The notes under the pieces are model-generated. The model was not told the origin of the DNA. It ran no database searches and saw only the letters and a program-made list of their open reading frames with translations. The position numbers and the translations under genes were made by a program. Of a stretch of 64,000 bases of DNA, positions 46,618 to 55,780 are shown in pieces. Each line of letters opens with the position of its first letter. Position 1 is the first letter of the stretch. Origin of the DNA: CAJXUU01 sp963975265 (lineage in GTDB: Bacteria > Bacteroidota > Bacteroidia > Chitinophagales > Saprospiraceae); the NCBI GenBank assembly GCA_963975265.1, contig CAXBGT010000001.1:22736-86735 (forward strand). The letters run 5' to 3'.

Positions 46618-47400
46618 ATGTCAAAAATTAGTGTCTTCTATTCGGTACTCATTGTTACTTTCTATTCATGTAATAAAAATGATTTTTCATGCTATCCAGA
46701 GGAATTAAAACAAAATATTATAGCATCATATACATTTAGTGATGGGTCACTTAATGATATCTCAGGGAATGGAAACCACTTAGACACATTAATCGGCACC
46801 AATACTACTAACGGAAGAAGTGGAAATCCTAATTGCGCTTATGAGTTTGACTATTTAGAATCACCTTATCAAAAGATATTAAAAGAAGATGCTTCATTCC
46901 TAGATGGAATGGAGTCTTTTTCACTGTCTCTCTGGATCAAGATTTCAAGAAAAAGATCGGGAGCGGGTTTCATTGAAGGCTTAATATCAAGAGATACTTT
47001 TCCATCTTGCCCCAATCGGTTTGGACAATGGTCGCTTAGTCTTTATGATTGCAGAAGAGCTGTTTTTGCTCATAATAATTCCGCTTGGGTAGATTGGTTG
47101 TCTCCTAACATACTAGATTGTTCTGGGGAGGTTCCAGAAAACTTAACTCCAGAGTGGATAAATATAATTGGCATTAAAGATGTAAATACTTACTCGATTT
47201 ACCTTAATGGAATTTTACATGAAAAAGTAGAAAATGATGGAAATTGCAGCTCTTTTCCAGAATTTCTCTCCAAAGATGAAGGACCTCTCATATTTGGTTA
47301 CAAATTTTCAGGTACGTTGGATGATGTTATTATATTTGATAACGGTCTAAATGAAGCTGAAGTAAAACAAGTCTATGAACTAGAGTCATGTTGTAATTAG
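46618..47400 (+). CDS. LamG-domain lipoprotein
   Basis: A 260-residue lipoprotein. The signal peptide ends in the lipobox FYSC (Cys19), then a short linker leads to a LamG/concanavalin-like sandwich: 'IIASYTFSDGSLNDISGNGNH' and 'FSLSLWIKISRKRSGAGFIEGLISRD' are typical, as is the closing 'GTLDDVIIFDNGLNEAEVKQVYEL'. LamG folds bind sugars or proteins. The ending in CC is a minor oddity. It stands alone between the divergent SDR gene and convergent purA, with a terminator at 47446-47482. Confidence 0.82.
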   Translation: MSKISVFYSVLIVTFYSCNKNDFSCYPEELKQNIIASYTFSDGSLNDISGNGNHLDTLIGTNTTNGRSGNPNCAYEFDYLESPYQKILKEDASFLDGMESFSLSLWIKISRKRSGAGFIEGLISRDTFPSCPNRFGQWSLSLYDCRRAVFAHNNSAWVDWLSPNILDCSGEVPENLTPEWINIIGIKDVNTYSIYLNGILHEKVENDGNCSSFPEFLSKDEGPLIFGYKFSGTLDDVIIFDNGLNEAEVKQVYELESCCN

Positions 47401-47445
47401 TATCACTGATACTTAATCTAGAATAAGGCGCTGACGTATAAAGTG

Positions 47446-47482
47446 TAAAAAAGGGGTAGATGTTTTCAAATATTCTACCCCT
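47446..47482 (-). terminator. intrinsic terminator of purA
   Basis: A perfect 9-base stem, AGGGGTAGA (47452-47460) with TCTACCCCT (47474-47482), flanked on the left by an A run that becomes a T run on the minus strand. It lies 57 bases past the purA stop. Confidence 0.85.
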
Positions 47483-47538
47483 GATATATTATTCACCCTC
47501 TTTCTTACTAGAGAGATTAACTTTGCAATACTTTTCGT

Positions 47539-48807
47539 TTATTTCACAAGCAGTTTACGTCTTTCGGGACCAGTAGATACCATAGAAATCGGAACTCCTA
47601 ATAATCTTTCCAATTCAGCTATATAGTCCTTTGCCTCTTGTGGAAGACCCTCTATAGTAACCACATCTTCTAAGCTACTTGACCATCCTTTGTGCGATTC
47701 ATATACTGGGGTAATTCCAGGTATATTGATGTCATATGGTAGCTCGTTAGTAACTTCTCCATTTACATCGTAATGGGTTCCTACTTTAATCGTTTCGAAC
47801 TCGTCTAGTATATCCAGTTTGGTAATCACAACTTGTGTCACACCACTCAACATGATGGTATAGAGTAACTGAGGAATATCAATCCATCCACACCTTCTTG
47901 GTCTACCTGTAGTAGCACCAAACTCAGAACCTATTTTTCTAAGCTTTTCACCATCTGCATCGTCCAATTGTGTTGGAAACGGGCCAGAACCAACTCTCGT
48001 ACAGTATGCTTTCACTATACCTATGACTTCTCCTATCTGAGAAGGGGCTATACCCAAACCATTACAAACGCCCGCAGAAATAGTGTTAGATGAGGTTACA
48101 AATGGGTAAGTACCGAAATCGATATCAAGCATAGACCCTTGTGCTCCTTCTGCCAATACTTTTTTACCTGCCTTTATGGCTTTGTTGACCATGTATTCAC
48201 CATCTACAAAATTGAGTTCTTTGATGATATTGATACAATCAAACCATTTCTTTTCTTCTGCGGCAAGATCAAACTCTATCTCAGGATACAATTTGATGAA
48301 ATCCATGTGCTTCGCTTTCAGTGCTTCATACTTTTCTTTAAAGTCTGATGTTTCGATATCACCTACTCTTATGCCATTCCTACCCGTCTTATCCATATAG
48401 GTCGGTCCTATACCTTTTAGGGTACTGCCTATTTTTTCCTTTCCTTTTGCAGCTTCTGATGCAGCATCTATATACCTGTGAGTTGGTAAAATCAGGTGAG
48501 CCTTTCTTGCTATGAATAGCCGACTTCTAAATTCTACACCTTCCTTATCAAGGTTATCCAGTTCTCGAACCATAGTTATAGGGTCAATCACAACACCATT
48601 GCCTATGACATTGGTGATTTTTTGTCTGAATATACCTGAAGGAATAGTGTGAAGAACATACTTGTTAGTCCCGATAATGATGGTGTGCCCTGCGTTAGGT
48701 CCGCCCTGGAACCTACATACCATATCGTATTTATCAGCAAGATAATCTACGATTTTTCCCTTGCCTTCGTCTCCCCATTGGAGTCCTAAAATTACATCTA
48801 CTGCCAT
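47539..48807 (-). CDS. purA: adenylosuccinate synthase
   Basis: A 422-residue enzyme joining IMP and aspartate with GTP in AMP synthesis. I start at the ATG at 48807 (MAVDVILGLQWGDEGKGK), the family N-terminus with the GTP-binding loop; 30 further open codons upstream are not protein-like for this family. Conserved segments include 'GAGPNAGHTI'-like QGGPNAGHTI, 'GIGPTYMDKTGRNGIR', EGAQGSMLDIDFGTYPFVTSSN, and the C-terminal 'VGTHYDVNG' and RRKLLVK. The gene is alone, followed by its own terminator. The 520 bases upstream hold no gene. Confidence 0.97.
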   Translation of the reverse strand: MAVDVILGLQWGDEGKGKIVDYLADKYDMVCRFQGGPNAGHTIIIGTNKYVLHTIPSGIFRQKITNVIGNGVVIDPITMVRELDNLDKEGVEFRSRLFIARKAHLILPTHRYIDAASEAAKGKEKIGSTLKGIGPTYMDKTGRNGIRVGDIETSDFKEKYEALKAKHMDFIKLYPEIEFDLAAEEKKWFDCINIIKELNFVDGEYMVNKAIKAGKKVLAEGAQGSMLDIDFGTYPFVTSSNTISAGVCNGLGIAPSQIGEVIGIVKAYCTRVGSGPFPTQLDDADGEKLRKIGSEFGATTGRPRRCGWIDIPQLLYTIMLSGVTQVVITKLDILDEFETIKVGTHYDVNGEVTNELPYDINIPGITPVYESHKGWSSSLEDVVTIEGLPQEAKDYIAELERLLGVPISMVSTGPERRKLLVK

Positions 48808-49327
48808 TAATTGGATTTTGTGCAGAGTTATACTACTTCTCAAAAATCTACTGTTGCATTCAACACTTTTTCTTTCTAGAGACTTCTCATATTTCACTGA
48901 AAATCTAGAAGTAGAATTTAAAGGTCAAAATTATAGAAATGCTTAGATATATTAGAGTTTATCGCAGTATATATTTAATTTTTTATGATGTATTTATCCA
49001 CAATTGTAGAGATAGCTACTCACCTTCCATCAACTGAACAGTCTTGCCATAAAAAAAGCAAGATGTCATGAAACTACTTTTCACATAAACAGTGCAAGTT
49101 ATGCAGGCTAGGCCCTACCTCCAAATACAGTAAAGAACATTCTTCGCAAGTATTTATTCTTTAGATTATCTATTCCTAGTTTGCGAGATTTCATAAGAAG
49201 TCTCTATTAGAAAACTTGCGCCAAATGCCGAAGCGCGTAATAAAATCAAACAAAAAAGCCTGACTCGCAATGCAAGTCAGGCTTCTATACCTGGTTGATA
49301 GGTTTTATGGTGTCTTAACTTTAGATC
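48808..49327. other. gap between purA and the PpiD-like gene
   Basis: 520 bases. They include the terminator of the upstream minus-strand gene (49252-49284), a short inverted repeat near 49142-49185 (TCGCAA...TTGCGA), and a CAAAATTA box (rc TAATTTTG) at 48926-48933 for purA, with no -33 element. The rest shows no gene or RNA that I can recognise. Confidence 0.45.
49252..49284 (-). terminator. intrinsic terminator of the PpiD-like gene
   Basis: A perfect 10-base stem AAGCCTGACT (49256-49265) with AGTCAGGCTT (49275-49284) around a 9-base loop. On the minus strand a T run (49257-49252) follows. Confidence 0.9.
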
Positions 49328-51454
49328 TTAGAAATACTTTGATCTATTATCAGTTGCTTTAAATTTCTCCTTAAGTGAGTTTAATAAGCTAAAGTTAACT
49401 CTTCCTCTATTTGTATTATTCAATGTTTTTGTTTGTGCTAAAACATTTGCTGGTGCAGAGCCTGCAGTTTTAGAGTTAGTTCGTACTACATATACACCAT
49501 TGTTTCCAATGATTGGTTTAGATACTGAACCTTCTGCTTGACCAAAAGCTGCTGTCAATACTTTTGGCTCATTCCCTAACCCCGTAACACCACCTGCAGT
49601 GAAAGCAACATCATTTGCAGTTTCTACTGACGTACTGAAGTTATTTGCTATTGATGCTAAATCTGTGCCGCTTATTTTACTTGCTATTAATGCCCCTTTC
49701 TTAAGATTCATTACAGGAGTTTCAATATCATTCTTCAAATCAGCTACTGTTGATAGTCCACCTGCAGTTATGCTTGCTAGTCCAGCTAAAACATACTTAC
49801 TGTTGTAGTAGTTTACTAAATCAGTATATGTATAGATACTTGGTGACACTTCCCCTGCTTTTGAATCCATATCGTATGCCCATCTTACGATTTCCCTTGA
49901 TGTTTCACCGCCGCCGAGAGCACCTACTAAGTAATCATTTGCTTTCAATGGAGACGTTCTCTCTATTGACATATTTGCTTTTCCTTCTACTGCCGTTCTT
50001 AATTCTTCCAGTGTTCTGTTCGCACTTACGATTTGATCCGCTACCTCATAAACAACATTCTGAGTTTCTTCAGAAGGTACAATTGCAGATCTAATGAGGG
50101 CAATTTTGTACTTAGAGTCTCTATCATTGAATACTTTCTTCTTCACATTGATCAAGTGAACTCCATATTGGGTCTGCACCGTGTAAAGGCCTCCTTCTTT
50201 GCTATCTACAAACGCCGCTTTGTTAAATTCTGGCACCATTCTTCCTTGAGCAAACGTTCCTAAATCTCCTCCTTGAGCAGCAGAACCGTCAGTACTATTC
50301 GCTATAGCTAAATCTGCAAAATCTGCTGTTCTATTCTCAACTAATACTCTCAAGCTATCAATATAAGCTCTTGCGCTAGCCATACCTAATACATCACCTT
50401 GTGTTGCCGGTCTTAATATATGACTTGCTTGTACTGAATCAGGAATTACACCTTTCGCTGTTAGTTTTGCTATAAAGTATCCACCATTATCTAAGTAAGG
50501 ACCATATACATCTCCTACATTCATATCAACAATTGCATTCTTTATCGCACCAGTAAGGTCATCTTGTCGTGCGTAGAAAGGACTATAAAAACCTTCATTA
50601 TTAATTACATAAAGAGAATCTTCTGTGCTTGATGATTTAGATCTGAACTCATCTGCTCTTTCAGCTAGGTCAGCCATTATATTTGCAGAATCCTTAGCTG
50701 TAGGTAGAACATTAAGCACTGCATATTCTAAAACTCTTGTCTCTTCTTGATTTGTATATTTGAATGCATTATCACTTATATAAGATGAATAATCAGCGTC
50801 GTCTAATGTTATAGCAGAATCATCAATGTTGTCAAAAGGAATCTTTACAAAATTAAAACTTACTTTTTCAGAAGTTTTCATTCCTACGTTTTCAGCAACA
50901 AACTTAGGTGTGAATATTGACTTAGAAACTAAAGCATTAATTTTCTCTTGCTTTGCAACTTTGATAACTTGTTTCTGAAGCTCCTCCCACCTTAATACGA
51001 AATCAGGATTAAGTTCATTGCCATCTTGCAATGCCTGTTTGATACCGAGTAAGCTTTGCATATCTACCTGTCCAGTTTGAGGATTTCTGTACACATTTTG
51101 AATCACAGGGCTTAATTGGCTACCAAATAGTAATTCAGATAATTCATCTCCACTAACACCAATTCCTAGTCTAGAAGATTGATCTTCAACGATCGCTTTT
51201 TCGGTTAGGTAATTCCATGCACTAGTTTTACCAGCGTAAGAATCAGTTCCTCCTGAGTAAAGTGCTTGCTCAGCTTTCTGGAAGTCTCTGTAATCAATCT
51301 CAGTTCCAGCTACTTCTCCTATGATTTGTTTTGGACCTAATCCACCTTGATTACCTGCATTCATCATATCCATGATCACAAATGCTGCTAAGGCAAGACC
51401 TAATACCAATAATACAAACCAAAAATTGTTTCTAATTTTTCCTATTAAAGCCAT
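49328..51454 (-). CDS. PpiD/SurA-type periplasmic peptidyl-prolyl isomerase
   Basis: A 708-residue membrane-anchored foldase. One transmembrane helix at about residues 11-32 (FWFVLLVLGLALAAFVIMDMM) fixes the large periplasmic part. A SurA-like chaperone region (about 40-330) is followed by a PpiC rotamase domain with QASHILRPA and 'AAQGGDLGTFAQGRMVPEF' (about 345-440). The C-terminal 260 residues show a second, degenerate rotamase-like repeat (TAAFGQAEGSVSKPII...GVYVVRT). It assists outer-membrane protein folding. Its own exact consensus promoter is at 51549-51579 and its terminator at 49252-49284, so it is monocistronic. Confidence 0.9.
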   Translation of the reverse strand: MALIGKIRNNFWFVLLVLGLALAAFVIMDMMNAGNQGGLGPKQIIGEVAGTEIDYRDFQKAEQALYSGGTDSYAGKTSAWNYLTEKAIVEDQSSRLGIGVSGDELSELLFGSQLSPVIQNVYRNPQTGQVDMQSLLGIKQALQDGNELNPDFVLRWEELQKQVIKVAKQEKINALVSKSIFTPKFVAENVGMKTSEKVSFNFVKIPFDNIDDSAITLDDADYSSYISDNAFKYTNQEETRVLEYAVLNVLPTAKDSANIMADLAERADEFRSKSSSTEDSLYVINNEGFYSPFYARQDDLTGAIKNAIVDMNVGDVYGPYLDNGGYFIAKLTAKGVIPDSVQASHILRPATQGDVLGMASARAYIDSLRVLVENRTADFADLAIANSTDGSAAQGGDLGTFAQGRMVPEFNKAAFVDSKEGGLYTVQTQYGVHLINVKKKVFNDRDSKYKIALIRSAIVPSEETQNVVYEVADQIVSANRTLEELRTAVEGKANMSIERTSPLKANDYLVGALGGGETSREIVRWAYDMDSKAGEVSPSIYTYTDLVNYYNSKYVLAGLASITAGGLSTVADLKNDIETPVMNLKKGALIASKISGTDLASIANNFSTSVETANDVAFTAGGVTGLGNEPKVLTAAFGQAEGSVSKPIIGNNGVYVVRTNSKTAGSAPANVLAQTKTLNNTNRGRVNFSLLNSLKEKFKATDNRSKYF

Positions 51455-51548
51455 TCGAGTATGTTTATTTTGTTATGTAATGCGCTGACTGTCAGAACAT
51501 TGCGAGTTTAGTTAGTTGAAATTTTCTTTTTGCCATGCAAAAGATTCG

Positions 51549-51579
51549 CAAAGGTAAGTTTTTTCAGTCTATTTTCAAA
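51549..51579 (-). promoter_or_regulatory. Bacteroidota-type promoter of the PpiD-like gene
   Basis: Minus strand: TTTG (51579-51576), 19 bases, TACCTTTG (51556-51549), an exact match to TTTG-N19-TAnnTTTG. Transcription would start near 51542, giving a leader of about 90 bases. Confidence 0.78.
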
Positions 51580-51725
51580 CAAGTTAAGGTACTTAGCTGC
51601 ATTTAAGAATCTCGGCATGAACTAATCATATGTGAATTATTTATAATCTGTAAGGTGATTGGATAATATATAAGTGTAATCATTGCTACATGGATTCATG
51701 AGACTAAAGTTGCGAAGACAATAAA

Positions 51726-52475
51726 TTAATCCCTCTTATCTTTTAAAAACGGATACTTAGTTCTGTAGTCAAGGACTGCTTGTAAATTGAGGTCTATATT
51801 TAAAACTTTTGAATTCTTAATTATCATTGTTGTATTACCATTATATGCAACCACCTGAGAGTTCCCAGGAAAATCCCAATCATTATCATCTCGACCGACT
51901 CTATTACATCCTATCACATAACATTGATTTTCTATCGCTCTGGCTTTAAGCAATGCATTCCAATGCTGGATTCTTCCTCTAGGCCAGTTTGCCATGTAGA
52001 TAATAAGATCTGCCTGATCAATTGATCTTACATTTTCTGGAAAACGAAGGTCATAGCAAACTTGTGGTAGCAATTTCCAGCCTTTATATTCTATCAATGA
52101 TGTAGAATGCTTCTTAGAGAATGTTTCGCTTTCTCCACTTGGTGTGAAGAGAAATTGTTTGTCATACCGCCCAACTATACCCTCCTTCGTTATTAGGAGT
52201 ACTCTATTGTAGTAGGTAGTTCCCTCACTGATAGCCAAAGAGCCTATGATTCCAGTATTTTTATTTCTTGCCAATGTTGTCAATATCCTTATTGCAGAGT
52301 GGTCCTCAGAAATAGCCGCAGATTTAGCGTCCATATTAAATCCTGTCAAAAACATTTCAGGAAGAACCAATAAATCAATCTCACTCTCCAAAGAAGCTAG
52401 ATGATCTGATATTGTATCAATGTTGGATTGAATGTCCATCCATTTTACATCGAATTGTAGAAGGCTAATTTTCAT
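51726..52475 (-). CDS. carbon-nitrogen hydrolase (omega-amidase/nitrilase-like)
   Basis: A 249-residue nitrilase-superfamily enzyme. The catalytic triad is visible: Glu in LVLPEMFLTGF, Lys in YDKQFLFTPSG and Cys in QVCYDLRFPEN. The YDLRFPE context fits the YafV/Nit2 omega-amidase group, which hydrolyses alpha-ketoglutaramate and alpha-ketosuccinamate and so repairs products of glutamine and methionine metabolism. The start is the ATG at 52475. It is divergent from the BlaI-type gene; a CATCTTTG box near its start is one base off the -7 consensus. It stands alone on its strand. Confidence 0.88.
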   Translation of the reverse strand: MKISLLQFDVKWMDIQSNIDTISDHLASLESEIDLLVLPEMFLTGFNMDAKSAAISEDHSAIRILTTLARNKNTGIIGSLAISEGTTYYNRVLLITKEGIVGRYDKQFLFTPSGESETFSKKHSTSLIEYKGWKLLPQVCYDLRFPENVRSIDQADLIIYMANWPRGRIQHWNALLKARAIENQCYVIGCNRVGRDDNDWDFPGNSQVVAYNGNTTMIIKNSKVLNIDLNLQAVLDYRTKYPFLKDKRD

Positions 52476-52579
52476 GTGTACAAAGATGGGTAATTAATTG
52501 CTGAGTCAATTAATTATGGAATTGTTGAATTGCCTCATGTTAACTAAAGCACCCATTTTTCTTTTAAATATCCACTATC

Positions 52580-52595
52580 TACGAAAGTATTCGTA
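52580..52595. promoter_or_regulatory. BlaI-type operator palindrome, copy 1
   Basis: TACGAA-AGTA-TTCGTA, a perfect 6+4+6 palindrome, the upstream-most of three copies before the BlaI-family gene. Lies about 8 bases upstream of the -33 element. Confidence 0.8.
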
Positions 52596-52602
52596 TTAAA
52601 AC

Positions 52603-52633
52603 TTGCAAGTACGAATAAGTTCGTATATCTTTG
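52603..52633 (+). promoter_or_regulatory. promoter of the BlaI/M56 operon
   Basis: TTG (52603-52605), 20 bases, TATCTTTG (52626-52633), a good match to the Bacteroidota consensus. Operator copy 2 (52610-52625) fills the spacer and copy 3 begins one base after the box, so bound repressor would block RNA polymerase directly. Confidence 0.75.
52610..52625. promoter_or_regulatory. BlaI-type operator palindrome, copy 2
   Basis: TACGAA-TAAG-TTCGTA, centred 30 bases after copy 1 and lying inside the promoter spacer between the -33 and -7 boxes. Confidence 0.85.
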
Positions 52634-52649
52634 TACGAAAGTGTTCGTA
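52634..52649. promoter_or_regulatory. BlaI-type operator palindrome, copy 3
   Basis: TACGAA-AGTG-TTCGTA, centred 24 bases after copy 2 and starting immediately after the -7 box, over the probable transcription start. It ends 37 bases before the start codon. Confidence 0.85.
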
Positions 52650-52686
52650 GAAGGATCTGCGTTTTGTAATAGTAAATCATAAAATT

Positions 52687-53058
52687 ATGGCCAAGCCAAC
52701 TCAAAGTGAATTAAAAATCTTACAAATTCTGTGGGATAAAGGGCCATCTTCCGTAAGAGACGTTCATGAAAAAATATCTGAAGATAAGGATGCAGGATAT
52801 ACTACCACACTTAAGTTAATGCAGATAATGGCCGAAAAGGGTCATGCGGCAAGAGATACTTCCTCTCGTACCCATATTTATACTGCTTCTGTTTCCGAGA
52901 ATGATGCTAAAACCGATTTGTTGTCTTCTTTCATCAGCTCTACATACAAAGGATCTGCTAAATCATTAGTCTTACAGGCCCTCGGTAACAATGCAACTAG
53001 TCAAGAAGACTTAGATGAAATCAAAAAACTTATCTCCAGCATAGAAAAATCTAAATAA
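52687..53058 (+). CDS. BlaI/MecI/CopY-family transcriptional repressor
   Basis: A 123-residue winged-helix repressor that binds as a dimer to a palindrome. The family N-terminus 'LKILQILWDKGPSSVRDVHEKI' and the recognition helix region 'AGYTTTLKLMQIMAEKGHAARDTSSRTHIYTA' are clear. It is followed one base later by a large M56 membrane peptidase gene, the BlaR1/MecR1-like sensor that typically cleaves such repressors. Three TACGAAN4TTCGTA operators overlap its promoter, so negative autoregulation is highly probable. The operator sequence differs from the BlaI one (TACANNTGTA-type) of Gram-positive bacteria, which fits a divergent lineage. What induces it is unknown; beta-lactams are not implied. 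Confidence 0.93.
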   Translation: MAKPTQSELKILQILWDKGPSSVRDVHEKISEDKDAGYTTTLKLMQIMAEKGHAARDTSSRTHIYTASVSENDAKTDLLSSFISSTYKGSAKSLVLQALGNNATSQEDLDEIKKLISSIEKSK

Positions 53059-53059
53059 A

Positions 53060-55318
53060 ATGATCGATCCATTTACTTCATTTCTCGGTACTGATTTATC
53101 CTATGCGCTCGGATGGACAATTATTCATTCTTTGTGGCAAGTTTCACTCTTAGCACTTATAATGTCTGGGATTCATAAGATTTACCGGCATAAACCATCA
53201 GAGTTCAAGTACAATGTTTCTTTGAGTAGTATTCTTCTCTCTTTGCTATTTAGTGTGGTCACATTTATTATTTATTATTTGGATGTTAGTTCGACCGCTG
53301 CTGCAGAGACAATAGTCAGCACCACATTTAGCAATACAGCAATCAATAAGTCTTCTACTAGCATTCTGGAAAATATAAACAATGCCTTCACCAATAATTT
53401 ACACCACATTAGTACGATATGGATCGTGGGTATAATGTTGTTCTCGCTAAATTTTGTCCTATCATTTGGGTATATTAAATATATCAAATCAACAGCGACA
53501 GAAATACTCGATCCTACTATCCAAAAATTATTAGCAAATACTAAGATTAGCATCGGTATCAAAAAAACAGTCCTTTTTGTGGAGTCTACAAAAATCAATG
53601 TACCAATGGTATTGGGGCATGTAAAACCAATAATACTTTTCCCAATAGGAATGATCAATATGCTTGCGATTGAAGAAACAGAAGCAATCATCGCCCATGA
53701 ATTATTCCACATTAAGCGCAATGACTATATCGTGAATATGGTGTTGACTATTATAGAAATTGTATACTTCTTCCATCCGGCCATGTGGTGGATCAGTGCC
53801 AATATCAAAGCGGAAAGAGAAAATTGCTGCGATGATGCAGCTATCAATTATAATATAGATTCAGTAACGTATGCGAAAGTCTTGGTAAAATTAGAGGAGA
53901 TGCGACATGCTGGAATTCCATCTTTAGCTATGCCATTTGCTTCGAACAAACATCAATTATTAAATAGAATAAAAAGAATACTCAATATGGAACAAACTAA
54001 AAATGATATCAGAGAGAAATCTGTGGCGACTGTTTTACTATTATTTGTAGCAATGCTGTTTGCAAGCAATGTAGACAGTCAACTACCTCAAAATGAAATG
54101 TCTAAAACATTCTCAGAAAATTCTCAAATTGAGAATGAGTGGACAGATGACTCTCCCGACTTAAAAAGAACAGTTGACAGTATTAGAATAACTGGTAGCG
54201 ATGAAATAGTAGTTGAGGTTGCAAAAGGTTTGTTTTCATCACTAAAGGTAGATGGGGAAGAGATAGAGGGTGGAGAAATGCTCAATCATTTAAAGAAAAC
54301 ATTTTCGCTTGAAAACCTAAAAGAGAATAATATATACAATCAAAAATTCTATATGAAGGGAAACCCTATGCTGGAATTTAAGAATCAAAGTTTAATGTTT
54401 TTTGGAGATACATCTCATATCCAACTTGAAGATGAAAAAAGGTTTTCACTTAAAGTAGACACACTTCCTTTCGAAATGAATCTAGACAATGATGTGGTAA
54501 CAATAATAACAGAGAAAAACGGTAAAAGTATTGAGCTAACAAAGAATAATGGTCAAATTGCAAATCTCAAAGTAGACGGCAAAGTAATACCAGAAAGTGA
54601 ATTTCCTAAATATCAAGATGATATAGATGCAGCATTAGAAGGGTTCACATTTGATATGAGTAATGGTTTTGGTGATATGCAGATTGAGATGGGAAACATC
54701 TTTGATGGCAAATCAATTGACAGTATTTTCTCAAATTCATTTGGAATGATGTTCGATGGAGAAAACTGGAGAGAACTTGGAGGAAACATAGAACAATTAC
54801 TAGATAACGATGTGTTCGAAAAGATGGAAGACATGGAACACTTCCGAATGTTTGATTCAAAAGATCTTGAAAACTTAGAAGGGCTTAAAGAGATAGAAGA
54901 TCTTGAAAAGGCCTTAGAAAAAATGGGCATACAACTAGATTCATCTATGAAAATGTTTAATCTAGATATGGATGGGTTTGAGGGATTCAATAATTTCAAA
55001 GGATTTGATGGATTTGAGTTTTTCAATGATGATAACATTCACATCAAAGACAACGAAGAACTATTTAGGTCTAATACAGTAGTAGATAAAATTGGTGCTG
55101 CGCTTAATCGTGATGGACTACTAAAAGAATATAAAAGCAACAAAATAGAACTCTCTGGCAAGCATCTTAAAATCAACGGAGAAAAGATGCCTAAAGCCCT
55201 ATTCAATAAGTATAAAAATATATATCAAGAGACGACAGGAGCGCCATTGACTAAAAGATCCAAAATGATCTTCGATGTGGAAGGAAAACCAAGTAAAAGG
55301 AAAGTGAGGACTTTTTAG
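53060..55318 (+). CDS. BlaR1/MecR1-like M56-family membrane peptidase with unusual C-terminal domain
   Basis: A 752-residue membrane protein that starts one base after the BlaI-type stop codon. The first 330 residues are the M56 peptidase: four hydrophobic helices, the zinc motif HELFH at 213-217 and the 'AERENCCDDAAI' segment after it. Residues about 340-752 replace the penicillin-binding sensor of BlaR1 with a hydrophilic domain rich in Asp/Glu and Phe, including 'MEDMEHFRMFDSKDLENL' and 'GFEGFNNFKGFDGFEFF' runs. I recognise no fold there; two weak copies of a motif V-DG-x-I/P-E recur at 395 and 505. It is probably an envelope-stress sensor that triggers repressor cleavage, by analogy to BlaR1. 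Substrate of sensing is unknown. Confidence 0.85.
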   Translation: MIDPFTSFLGTDLSYALGWTIIHSLWQVSLLALIMSGIHKIYRHKPSEFKYNVSLSSILLSLLFSVVTFIIYYLDVSSTAAAETIVSTTFSNTAINKSSTSILENINNAFTNNLHHISTIWIVGIMLFSLNFVLSFGYIKYIKSTATEILDPTIQKLLANTKISIGIKKTVLFVESTKINVPMVLGHVKPIILFPIGMINMLAIEETEAIIAHELFHIKRNDYIVNMVLTIIEIVYFFHPAMWWISANIKAERENCCDDAAINYNIDSVTYAKVLVKLEEMRHAGIPSLAMPFASNKHQLLNRIKRILNMEQTKNDIREKSVATVLLLFVAMLFASNVDSQLPQNEMSKTFSENSQIENEWTDDSPDLKRTVDSIRITGSDEIVVEVAKGLFSSLKVDGEEIEGGEMLNHLKKTFSLENLKENNIYNQKFYMKGNPMLEFKNQSLMFFGDTSHIQLEDEKRFSLKVDTLPFEMNLDNDVVTIITEKNGKSIELTKNNGQIANLKVDGKVIPESEFPKYQDDIDAALEGFTFDMSNGFGDMQIEMGNIFDGKSIDSIFSNSFGMMFDGENWRELGGNIEQLLDNDVFEKMEDMEHFRMFDSKDLENLEGLKEIEDLEKALEKMGIQLDSSMKMFNLDMDGFEGFNNFKGFDGFEFFNDDNIHIKDNEELFRSNTVVDKIGAALNRDGLLKEYKSNKIELSGKHLKINGEKMPKALFNKYKNIYQETTGAPLTKRSKMIFDVEGKPSKRKVRTF

Positions 55319-55412
55319 AAGTAATAAGTGTAAAAACCTAGGCGCTTGGAAATTTTAAGCAGAAAGGAAAAGTTGAAATACTGCAAATCAACGAGTTATA
55401 AAATAATTGTCA

Positions 55413-55441
55413 TTGTTCTTTGAATCACTTTTCTATCTTTA
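55413..55441 (+). promoter_or_regulatory. probable promoter of the small lipoprotein gene
   Basis: TTG (55413-55415), 18 bases, TATCTTTA (55434-55441), one base off the -7 consensus. The ATG is 22 bases downstream of the box. Confidence 0.5.
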
Positions 55442-55462
55442 CAAACACTAAAAATCCAAGAC

Positions 55463-55729
55463 ATGAAAAAATTACTCTATTTAGCACTCGTTATATGTGT
55501 TGTTTCACTAGCAAGTTGTGGTGGTGGTTGTGACACACTTGATATATCAGAAGCGGCAACCAAAATTTCTGAAGCTGCCCAAGCATATGGCGCCGACCAA
55601 TCTACGGCTAACTGCGATGCCTACAAAGCTGCAATTGATCAATATATAAGTGATCTCGATGATTGTGACCTTGTACCACAAGAAACAATTGATGAATTTC
55701 AAGCAGAAAGAGATGCTTTAACTTGCTAA
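55463..55729 (+). CDS. small lipoprotein of unknown function
   Basis: An 88-residue precursor with a lipobox SLASC (Cys19) giving a mature lipoprotein of 70 residues. The mature part starts with GGG and has four more cysteines besides the lipidated one (CDTLD, NCDAY, DDCDL, LTC), which could form two disulfides. The middle is helical ('EAATKISEAAQAYG'). I recognise no family. It has a promoter candidate (55413-55441) and its own terminator (55751-55780), so it is a monocistronic, probably abundant, envelope protein. Confidence 0.72.
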   Translation: MKKLLYLALVICVVSLASCGGGCDTLDISEAATKISEAAQAYGADQSTANCDAYKAAIDQYISDLDDCDLVPQETIDEFQAERDALTC

Positions 55730-55750
55730 TTTAATTGGAAAACAAGAATT

Positions 55751-55780
55751 AATGGCTGCACATCATTGCAGCCATTTTTA
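55751..55780 (+). terminator. intrinsic terminator of the small lipoprotein gene
   Basis: A perfect 10-base stem AATGGCTGCA (55751-55760) with TGCAGCCATT (55767-55776), 6-base loop, then TTTTT. Confidence 0.92.

Noticed and set aside
53275..53721. 148-residue frame antisense to the M56 peptidase gene
   Set aside because: Overlaps an intact M56 gene; hydrophobic nature is a shadow of the transmembrane helices.
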